Part shown: positions 1 to 12,000 of the stretch, piece after piece | Layout: each line of letters opens with the position of its first letter | Numbering within the stretch: the first letter of the stretch is position 1 | Assembly: GCA_016302525.1 (NCBI GenBank) | Contig: JAEDNJ010000003.1 | Location: 1 to 23,999, forward strand | Direction: 5' to 3' | Length of the DNA: 23,999 bases | DNA from: Phascolarctobacterium sp. | GTDB lineage: Bacteria > Bacillota > Negativicutes > Acidaminococcales > Acidaminococcaceae | Notes under the pieces: generated by a model | The model's input: the letters and a program-made list of their open reading frames with translations, nothing else | What the model was told of the DNA's origin: nothing | Database searches by the model: none | Made by a program: the position numbers and the translations under genes

Positions 1-3000
1 CCAGCTACTAAGCCCATGGCTTCTAAGCGAGCTTGCAGCAGAGCCTTATTATCCAGCTCTACGGAAGGCAGTCCGTCCACAATACTTCCGCTAGAAGCGG
101 TAATGGCTACATCCCCGCTAGAAGATTTCACTGTGCCTAAACGCAAATCGTTCTGTGATTGCACAAGTATAATATTATTCTCAGCTTTAGCATTGACATA
201 ATCACCAGTATTTTGACCTACAGCGACCTCAATGTCCAAAGCGCCATGCTCACTAGCAGCATCAATTCTGTGACCAGAAATAGTACCACTATGCTCAACG
301 CTGCCCTCGACTGCCAAGCTTACATAGCTAGCATTTGTACTGCCAATACCTTGAGCACCAATTTGTACAAGACCAGCCTTGCCGTAGCTTCTAGAAACAT
401 CCACAAGCACCTTGCCGCTACTGTTATTAACAGCTTCCAGCCACAAGGAATCGCCAGCCAGAATTTGTACGCCAGAGTCTACACCATTATTAATAGCCTT
501 AATATCCTGCTCAGCCTTCAGCAGCACCTTACCAGCCTTCAGCACAGAATTATTCTCCTGGATAATGCTGCCATTAACGGATGTAATGTTAATGCTGCGT
601 TTATCACTGCTATTAGTAAAGCCTACGGTATTTTTAAGGTAAACAGAGCCTTGAGCAGTAACATCTATTGCTGCTTCCTGTGCCGAAGATTTGCCCATAA
701 AGCTTATGCTTATTGGGTTATCCGCCTTTAAGCTGCCCAGGTAGCTTTGTGCGCTGCCCGTTTCTTCATACCAGGTATATCTATAATGCTTATGACAGTT
801 GAAAATACCTGTAGACCAGGTTTCCTCAGTAGGCTCAGAGGTATAATTATTCAAAATCTTATTATTATAAACAACATAGAAGGGAGCAGAATCCTTGCTA
901 GCTAAAGCATTAGTGTCCGCATCAATAGTAGCACCTGGCTTCTTGTCGTAAACACTATTACCTAAATTCGTACTTTGGGTATCCGTGTCATCTTCCCATT
1001 GTTTCAGCGTTTCAGAATAATCCTGTTCTCTCTCCTTGCCTGCCCCCCACAGACGCTCCATTGTTTCCTTTGTATACTCAACCTTGGTCGTCATATTTTG
1101 GCCAGAAGTCCAATTGTAGCGTAGACCGCTTTGCGGATTATAGGAGCTTATACCGCTACCCTTATTAATTACTGTTGTACTATTCTTTGCTTTATCTACA
1201 ATAGTAATTTTGCCGCTAACATCATTACTGATTAGCTTGCCAAGCTTCAAATCAATATCTTCAATTTGGCTATTAATAGAGATGTCGTAGGCACCATCCA
1301 AACAAATAATTTTGCCATTACCAGTACTGGAAATACGACCAGAGAGATAAATTTGTCCACCGTGTGCATCAATATCAGGAACTAGGAACTCTTTCGTATA
1401 GGCATTATAATAAACATCCACCTGACGCTTATAGCAGTTATTCTCACTATCCCAAATATTAGCACCTTCGATAACGCGGTAATGATCATTGCTCATAATA
1501 GTTGCATCAGAAGGCTCAACAAACCCCCACTGATGTCTATTGCCCTCAGCCTCAACCTCAAGGTTTTTCATCTTGTTTTTAACCTTGTCTGTCAGTTCAA
1601 TGATGGCCTCATATTTATTATAGCCACTTTGAAGAACACCATTAATATTAATGTCAGTAGCATCAATATAAATGTTATCGCCAGCAATAATAGTACCCTC
1701 ACCCTTCAGCTTGGTCTCGCTATCGGAATAAATCTTATTTGTTGCAGCTACAGCTTCATTCTCTTGATTCTTGATTGTGCTGATCAGGGTTCTATATGCA
1801 TAGTCATAGATATCCTCAGGGTTGCCACCAACATTGACAATGCCATCAATATTTCCTTGTGTAACACTACCATAAGGAGCGCTAATAGAAATAGTGCGAC
1901 CAGAAATGCCTGCAGTTTGACCAGAATTTACCGAATAAACATTTATATTGTTATGTGCACTTGAAACTCTAACCTCGCCATCATTAGAATTTACGAGACC
2001 CTGAATATTAATATCAGCCTTGGGAGCAACACTATAGGGATTGCCAGAATCCATATAATTAATGCTCTGACCATTATAATTGCCTTGAATAGTAATTATA
2101 CCAGAGGTGCCACCAACACCATTTACCTCATTTAATACAACATTGGCCCTCTTATCCAGGTTTATATTTTTTATCTGCTCATTATTGCCTACACTTTGAC
2201 CATTATAGGTAATCTTGCCGCCATCATCAGATACAGTAATATTATTCACAAATAAAGCCAAATTGGTATTGTTAGTAATAGTGATTGTCGGCGTTCCTTT
2301 AGCTATAAGCTTACCAGTGCTAGAGCCAATTACATTGCTAGTGTTCAGCTTAATGTCTCCGCCAGCTGCTACCAAGTCAGGAATTTCAACATAATCAACC
2401 TTCATGGTATCGGTTAATTGTTTGTTTGCATCCATAAGATGCATTTCCTGCATTAAGGCTTCTATGCGCTTATATTCCTCTAAATAGCCCTTGTAAGCAT
2501 CTGTACTTTTATCCTCGCTATAGCTTGCCAGCAAAGCATCCAGTTCGTTATAACGCTCTAAAAGAGCATTGCCATAATCAAACTGTCCAAAGCGTAAATC
2601 TGCCGTGCTTAAAGAAGTTCCATCTGCTGCAACAGTTACTCTGTCTTGTGCAATGGCCTCCTCCACACTGTAGATATTTTGATTAGTATTATTTCCAGCC
2701 TTTACAGCTGCTAAGCCTGCTTGGGTGGTAAAAATTAAATCGCCGTTCTGCCCAATAGTAATCGTCTGATTATTGCCTTGGCCTGCAATAACAGTACCGT
2801 CAATAATAATTTTATCTTTGTTTACCTCAGAGCTCTTAAGGTCGCCACCAGTGCTGGCTACAAAGGAATCCTGATTCACATCACTGTCATAGAGGCGATA
2901 GGTGCCAGTACGAGTATAAACGGTATTCTGACCTGTATCACCATAAAGCTCAACATTGCGCACACTTTGTACAGAGCCTGTACTTGCAATATTAACCACA

Positions 3001-6000
3001 TTCTCGTGGTCAATAATGTAGCTTAAGTCAGGAGAGGTAGAGAATGGAATCAATGTCCTGTTATAAGCCTCAGAGGTACTATTAATACTTAAGCTACCTA
3101 AGCCGCCTTGAACATTTTTACCTGCATAAAGGTTAATGTCACTCATGCTGTCTAAAGCACCTGCAACATTTACGGTATTCTTTCTAGTATATTTATCTTC
3201 TATAGAAGTTGTAGTAACGCCAGAAGCAGAAAAATCATTTTCTGCCAAAGCATGACTTTGCACCTGTAAATCAGACTCAGAAGCCGACAAAGTAATATTT
3301 CTATTTAAAGCGGTTGTCTTGAGTCTGCTGCCAGAGTTAATGTTAATGCTGTTATAAGTAGTAATTTCATCCTTTAGATAGAGATTAGCATCACCAAAGA
3401 CAATTGCTGCTGCATAAACATAGCCATTGCTAGTTATGGTTCCCCTAGTATCTGCTGCCATATTAATATCCCCAGCAGAATTAATTACGCTGTTATTCTC
3501 TACATTAACTGCCGCTTGTGCAATATTGAAGGTATACAGCTTGGCCACATCAACAGTGATACCGCCATAGCCATTACCGTACACTCTCTGGTCTAGATTA
3601 AAATTATTAGTTGCCAGGAAGTTTGCCGCCTTATTGCCTAGGTTATTCAGTTCGAGCGTATCGAGGTTGACATTAGCTTCACCTTTAATATGGCTATAGC
3701 CCTCAGTTCCGCTTCCCTGATAAACAGCAGCCTGAATAGCATCAGCATTCAGCTCTGTATTAATGTTGTTCGTAGCTGTTGCTGCAATCTGATTATTGAT
3801 ATTAATGTTACCCTTTACATTGGCATCAGCCGTAAAATAGCCCTTGTTGTCGGTGTAAGCTGCCTCTGGACTAACCTCAGCAATACCGCCGCCATCACCA
3901 TTAGCATAAGCCTTGGCCTTGTCATTGGTGTCGGCATTGACAGTCAAATTGTTGAGTGTAACAGTGCCACTATCCCCGGTGGGCGCACTAAAGCTAGCAC
4001 TAGCAAAAGCCTGACCTTTTGTCATTGCCTTGTTAGTACCACTTGACATACCTACACCAACATTATAGCCTTCAGCCGTAGAATCAACTACAGCTTGGCT
4101 CAGTGCATTAATAGCAACATCAGGAGCACTAGTGCTGTAGCCTGCTATTTGTCCCACATTTAAGCTAGCAGTGGACTCCATAAAACTGCGAGCATAAGCC
4201 TCATTAACAGAAATGGCGCCTAAGCCTACATTCACGCCAAATAAATCAGCCTGACTTAAGCCTTGATTGCCGTCACCAATACCAGACTTAATATTTATAC
4301 TATCAGTCTTTATTTCAGCAGCCCCAAGAGAAGCTACTGCTCCGCCAGCATTAGTAGTGCGTACAGTAGTATAGCCTACAGTAGGCAATAAAGCGCCCTC
4401 AATATTATGATTTTCAGCCTTAGCATTAGCATTGTTCAAAGCTGTTATATCAATAGTCTTTGCTTCTAATGTATTGCCAGAGCCAGAAATTTTACTGTAG
4501 CCCATACCTGAATCAATATTTACTTTTGTGTAGTCAGTATCATCATCGCCGGTATAACCGCCATTATCTGCCTGAACCCAAACGGCAGTAGCATTGGTAA
4601 TACCTGCGTAAACATTGAAAGCCTCGGCAGACACAGTATTGCTGCGTTCACTCTTAACAGCCAGCCTTTCGTTCGCCTTTAAAGTGCTGCCAGAAATATT
4701 GATGATGTTATTGGAGTAATCGTTTGCATTACCTACAAGAGCTCCAAATTCAGCAGCCGTAACTGCATATCCCTGAACATTGGCCTTGGTGGTAGTAGTA
4801 TCCTTGGAGGTAATTTCGAGTGTATCTGTATTCTCCAAATGGGAATTGTTCGTGATGGCAATAGTGCTGCCACCTCTGCGGTCCACATCAGTTACTGCAG
4901 CATTAAGGTTAACAGCACTAGCACCAGCCTGCACAGTTAGGCTGTTTAATTCGCCGCCAGCAGCAGCAGAAAGATTTGTATTCTTGGCTTTAATACGCGT
5001 CTTATCAATGCTCAACAAGGACTTGTCGGTTACATCCACAACGCCTACATCAGCAACAGCATCTACTATGCCCACTAGACCAGCACCGATATTCATATCC
5101 ACATTGTTAATTGTGGTAATGGCAAAATTAGCATTGTTGGCAACATTAATAGTGCTGTCCTTTAAGTTATTAGACACACCTCTAGATACAACTACAGAAT
5201 TTGCTCCATTACCGTTACCATTTTTTATGGTAACATTATTAGTGTAGCCACCCTTACTATAGGCTGTTACGCCAGAGGCAACCTTATCTGTATCACTTAC
5301 ATTAACATTGGCATTGGTTTTCAGCCCAGTATTAGCCGCTTCCTGCTTAGCCAAGGTACTATTAATAAGGTCGTCAATGTAGTATTTGTTAGAATCATTA
5401 GTATCATCTAATTTTAAGGTGACGGTTTCTGATGTTGCGTGCTTTCCTTCCGGGCGCACATAGCTAGCACTGTATGCATTTTGAACAGTGCTGCCCATAT
5501 TAACAACCATAACATTAGTATTTACATCAAGACAGCCCACAGTAGCAGTCACAGCTGTTGCATCAACAGTGCGTTCTTCTTCTGCCTTAATATCTACATC
5601 ACTTGCATAAATATTACTGCCTAAAACATTGGTTGCTACCGTAGAATCAACAGTAGTAACCTCTACACCAACCCCCACAGCTCCTAGACTGGAAGCATTT
5701 GCGCCAACCTGTGTATAGTCTGCCTCAAATTTATTCTTGGCATTAACACTAACCTTATTAGCATAAGCATTTTGATTGCCTAATTCGCTGTTGATAAGGT
5801 TGGCGCTCACCTTATTGTCTATATTATTTACATTAACTAAAGCGCCAACACCAGCACCTAGAGAAATAGCCGCATTAGCCTCTACCATTTCATTGATGAG
5901 ACGGCTGTTATTAGAAGCTAAGACCTTGTCCTCACCAGATTTACCATAGTGCTGAAGAATGCTATTTTCAATACTAGCTTCAGTAGTGCTAATGTCATCC

Positions 6001-9000
6001 ACATAAGCAACACCAAGAGCCACACTGCCGCTGCCTATAGAACCACTGAGCTGTACAGAGTTCACATACTGAGCAGCGCGATTGATGCGTTGTGCCTCAA
6101 CCTGGGTGCCATTAGTAGTGCCCTTAACATTTTGAATGTGCGCAATAGCCTCACCCTCATGCTGAGTTACAGAAATATTCAGTCCAACAGCCGCAGAGCC
6201 GTACAGAGCTCCACCTACATTCACACCACTTAAGCTAGACAGCTCCTCTGAATGATTAAGCGCGTGTACTAGCACATGATTGCCGTTGAGCACAGCTTTT
6301 TGATTGGTAGAACCTGCTATTTCAGCCTTCACGGTACGGTCCAGCAAATCAGTATTACTCGTGCCGCCTACACCAACACCTGCATTAAAGCCTCCACCAA
6401 TAGCAGCAACGCCGATATGAGAGTCCAGCTTAGAATTATCCTTAGCATCTACATAAACATCACCAGGCTTTTCATTCGTGTTATTGATATTCGTGCCGCT
6501 TACCAGAGCAGAGGTTTCGCCCCCAATGTGATTAGTAGCCACGGAGCCAAAAACACCTACACCAGCAGTAGTGCCGATAGACTCGCTAATGCTGGCCAGC
6601 ACATTATAAACAGCCCTGTTGCCATCTGCGTCTACAACAAGACCTTGACGCACTGCATCCCTGCTTTCAGTTTCAGCCTTATCCTTTTCCAGATATTCTT
6701 TAACGGTAATACCCTTATCCTGGCCTAAAGCAATAATATTAGAATCTTTAACACTAGCCTTAGTTTCCCCATTTAAAAGGTTCACTGCTACACTAGCGCA
6801 TACAGCAGCATAGCCAGCACCATCTGTGCCAGCAAAGGTGCCAGCATAATTGCGGATAACCTCATCAGAATCAGCAATTACGCCCACATTTCCTGTAGCT
6901 CTTAAATTAGCTCCCTCAAGAGAGGCAAGCGTATGATTATCCATGCGGTTAGTAATGAAATTACCAACCACAGTAGCACCTTGTTCAACAACAGTTAGAG
7001 CAGCATTAATGCCTACATTGTATGCCTCTGTCTTGTTTTGCGCCGTTACAAGGGCAGACTTCACCTGTGCAGCCCTGCTTTTATCCTGGCTACCAGCTAA
7101 ATGCTTCACATCAGCCTTAGTATCAATAAAGCTTTCTGTCACAGCAACTGCACCCGCTACAGCTGCATTAGCCGTAGTTATGGCTGCCACATCTGCAGAG
7201 GTAACAATCGTGCTATAGTTTTTCGCCTTAACCGTAAGGTCTGCCTCCTTATTCTCAGCCTGTAAAACAAGGTTCTCACTCTTGGCCTCTACAGCCTTAT
7301 GAATAACACCTGTAGCTGCATTAGCATCAACAGCAGCACCCTTACTGCCTACACCTACACTAGCCCCAAGCGCAAAGCTATACAAGCCAGATTTATCCTC
7401 AGCAGCAACGAGAATATCCTTATCCTCGCCAGCCATAGTAATAGTAGTGTTGCTTAACCGAGCTTCATTTATCTGTCTATTATTAACGGTTGAGCCAATA
7501 TTATTAGTCGCAATAGCTGCGCCCACAGCAGCATAACCATTGCCCGCAGCAAAATCACCCGCAATTGCCTTTTGACTTGTCTCGTCTAAGGTGGTGACAC
7601 TAATATTATTAGCCTTGTTAATGCTGCTAGCAGTAGTTTTATTATCTATAGCAAGACTATCAATAACAGCCTGAATGTTCTTTGTGCCCGTGTTCACTGC
7701 TACAGAACCATTAACAGCAGCACTGCTTTGATTTAAAGTACCTGCTGCGCCAAGAGCTGCGGTCCAGGCATTGCTATCATCCTCTGCCCTGAGTTTTAAG
7801 TCACCAGTGCCCATGGTAATAGAGTTACCCAAAACATTGGTGCTAGTATTATTATGGACATCATTTTGCGCATAAGCAAGGCCGCCAGCCGCATTGCCTC
7901 TGGTAAAGTTTACCTGGCCAGCCACGGTCACTAAATCCTCGCCGCTACTAGCTGCAAGCTGAGCAGAGTTAGTAGTAATTTTATTATTTTTAACCTCTGT
8001 CTTGACATCATTACTAATGACACCGATGGCAACAACAGCTCCACCAGTTACATTTACACCTTCGTTATTATTTAAGGTAGTCGTAACAGCAATTGCCCCT
8101 GTAACCTGAGTTGAGCTGCTAGCAGAGGGAGTAAGCGTAGTTTTTTGGTAAGCTCCCTCAGTGCTGGTAGTAGGCACATTGGCAGTATTATTGTTTCCAT
8201 TAGCATCTGTCCCGTTAGCCATTACCTTAGCAGAGCCAGCACTGCCAGCTTCATCTAGCTTGGCTTTATCGACACTAACATCATTGATACCTGCAGCCTC
8301 TGCCACCTGGGAGCCATGAAAATCTATAAAGGACAGCTCGCTGCTATTGATATAGCTATTCTTACCATAGCTGCCAGAGCTAGTCTTGCCGCTAGCCTCT
8401 TGTAAGTAAGCATTGCTTTCATTAGCATCTATAGAGCCTGTAAAGGCACGAGCATCAACAGCATTGGCGCTAAGCTCGCTGTCTTCGATAACTGAGCTCA
8501 AAGAATTCTTAATATAATTTATTGCTACGGCAGAATTACTGCTAACATAAGTGCTATTCTTGCCTGCTGTAACGCCACCGCTTACGGCTACGCCGACCTG
8601 AGTAGCATCGCTAAGGGCATAGTTAGCCAGAGTGCCAACATTTGCGTACTTGCCACCCTTAATTTTTGCCTCTACACTATGATTAATGTCATTGACAGCC
8701 ACATTTGCGCCAGCAGCCACAGAGCTTTTAGCAAAAGCAGCGGTAACGCCGCCAGCAACCATTACAGCATGGTCTACAGCCGCATTAGTCACCTCAGCAG
8801 AATAGTCAACAGTTTCGTTGAAGTGATTATTTTCTAAAACAGCTTCTACATCATCATCAACAAAATTGAAGGAGCCACTCAAACCAACATCAGCACTAGG
8901 ATAGTTTCTCCCGCCTAAATCCATGCCCAAGGCAGTACCCAAGGCAATATTTACAGAGCTGTCCTGAGCCTCGTTCAAAAGCTGGCCCTGAATATTAAGG

Positions 9001-12000
9001 TTACTATCCTTCACGGCAGAGCTGGTCTTCTTGCTCAGGCTGTTTACAGCAATAGCGCCTGAAATATTGCCGCCAAAGACAGTTTTATTTTGTTCTAGCT
9101 CCTTATTAATGCTTAGAGCAGCACTGCCGCTATAGGCGCCAATTACAGCACTATCCTTCGCCTGCATCTTGGCAGTTTCCGCATTAATAGTGCTCTTAGA
9201 AATATCCACACTTGTAGTGCCAGATACAACATTGATTGCCAGACTGCCGACAGCGGCCACATTAAGCTTATCCAAAGGATTATCCGTATGCTTATGTACC
9301 TTAGCTTCATTATCATCATCCTTGGGAGCAGCCGCATTGTTATTTAGTCCATTTTGGCCTACAGCATTTTGAGCGGCTTCATTGGCGTTTTGTTCTGCAT
9401 TTCCTGCTTGTTCATTGCCGCCTTCTTGATTACCAGCTTGCCCATTTTCACCTTCTTGCGTAACAACTTGCACATTCTTAGTTTGTTCATTAGCAGTCTT
9501 CTGATTATCAGCCAGATCATTAACCGTCTTAACGGTATTATCTAACTCGTCGTTACCAACTTGAGCATTGCCTGTAAGATTTTCATTAGTATTTGTGCCG
9601 TTATCATTCTTCTTGTTAGGAATCTTGCCCTCGGCAGCGCCTGCAATAGCCAGATTAGTAATAACGCCTAGAGTATCCGCTGTAGCCTGCAGCGTTTTTG
9701 CTGACAAAACAGCTTCCTCTACAATTACCTTGCTGTCCTCACTAAAGACCAGGGTACTAGTGCTAATACCCACGCTAGAAGCTTCACCTCTGGAAAAATC
9801 CCCTACGCCAGAGGTAACTATGGTTTCATTTTTAGAAGCTAGGTCTAGACCATTAGTAGCCGTGAGTGTTGCTCCCTTAGCCACATTAACTAAAGCAGTC
9901 GTATCGCCACCAGCATAGGCTACCATACCCGTAATACCAGCACTTTCAGACTTCGAGCCACCATAGGTTATGCCAATATGATTGAGAAAGGCATCGCCAT
10001 TTATAGCAATATCCTTGGCCTCTAATTGAGCCGCTTCTTTAATGTTTACCTCACCCTTAACATTACTTTGCGTGATATTAAAGGTGCCGCCAAGACCAAA
10101 ATCGCCGCCACTGCTATTAGTTAAGCCGGTAATAAACTGGCTCACTGCCTTTGTACGGCCAGTCATAACTGTATCGGTTTGGCTAGCCTCAGCTTTTATA
10201 TTGAGTTTACCTTCATTATCCTTATCTGCTTTCAGGACTGCGCCCTTGCCCACATTCACAGCTGCATTGGTATTAAGGATATTTACGCCTATCGTAGCCG
10301 CTACAGTAGCCCTCGGCGTATTTACATTGTCCTTAGGAGCATTAGCACTGGCAGCAGCATAGCTTTGTACCCAATAGCCAGCATCCAGAGCATGCTTAAT
10401 ATCATTAAACATATTGTTTAATTTGCCCTTGGTAGCGTTATATTGGTCATAGTAGATTATCGCGCTATTGAGCACCTGCAACAAATCGCGCAGGGCATCC
10501 GACATACTGTTTAATTCATCTATCGAGGTAGGAGCGCTAGCATCACTTGGAAGGTCATTGATAGCTGCATCTATTGCATATATCAACTCTAAACTTACTC
10601 CAGCTATTCCTGCAATACTTTCAAAATCTGTCTTCAGCTGAGCCCAAACTTCTTTAAAATTGGTAGCTGTAGACTTTTGGCGTCCATATTCGTAGGCAGA
10701 ATTTGCAGTAATGCTGATATCCTTGGCCTGTAATAAGCTATACTCCTTGTGAGCAGGGTCAGAGCTGCTGGCAGCAACATTACTTGCATCAGCAATATTA
10801 ACCTCAGCCGTATTATTAGATACATTAACCAAAATAGCCGAGCTAATCAAGGCCTGGGTTTGGCTCTCAACATTAGGCTTTTTATCGAAGTCCTCTTTAA
10901 TATCCATAAGGGCGCTAGAAGCACGAATATAGCTATCTGCCACGGTACTAGTAGCATTAATGTATAAACTTTCGGCGGCACTTAAACCTACAACAGTATT
11001 TTGAGCTGCATTAACAGCATCATATAGCTTGGCATTCTTACCAATATTAACCTTCGCCTCATTATTCTGCGTAGCATCGACAATAGCCGCGCCAAAATCA
11101 AAGTACTTTGCCCATTGGGTTTTAATTTCTGTTTTAGGTTTAGTTGAATCAGTTGTACTACTAATGGGATTACGGGCATTGTCATCCGATATCTCATCAA
11201 ACTTCGTATCCTCGGTATCCTTGCTTGTTACGGTCTCTTTACCTAAAATAGACTTTTTAAAGAAATTTTTTACTGCAGGAGCAACCTTTTGCGTGAGCAC
11301 AGCCTTACCAATATCTACCCAGTCTGCATCAACACCATAGGTGTTATCAGACACAATTTCGTTGAAGGTTAGCGTATTTTGTGCATCTATATCAATATTG
11401 CGCGCAGAAATAGTACCATCTACATCAATTTGGGACTTATTATCGGAAACAACCACATTCACAGTAGTTTCTACACCCGTGTTGCCATCTATAACAGCTA
11501 CGATAACACTAGAGTCTATAGACTGTTCGCTGACAGCCTTCATAGATAAATCACCAGATTTTAATGTATGTGAAACACCATTAGCATCTGTATAGGTAGT
11601 TGTAGCATCATTTTTTAAATTGATTTTTGCGGTATCAGCTATCGTAATAAGGGCTTGGTCAGAAATGGTATTCACACCAGCTGCCAAGTCTACTGCTGCG
11701 CTCTGAGAAATAGAGCCAGGGTTTTCTACAGGTTTGTTGGGCTTAATAGCATTGACGCTGATCTCTTTAGTCTTGGCGTAGGAATTAATGCTAGCACTGC
11801 CATTAGAGTTTAGCGTGCCTGCAATCTCAACCTTAGAATTAGCCTGCGTATCTGTCCAGCCTACATTCAGGTTTAAATAATCCACCATATGTATGCTATC
11901 TTGATGCTCGCCATTTTGTGTCATGCATTTGGATACATTGGTAGAATTAGCAGTAGATTTAATGGCTAAAGCACCGCCACTAAGCATACCGCTAGTGCTC

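Noticed and set aside
4000..10000. Possible DNA-level tandem repeats or CRISPR-like array in the adhesin
   Set aside because: The repetition is at protein level (Ala/Asn/Val-rich coils) and too divergent in DNA; no regularly spaced identical repeats were seen.
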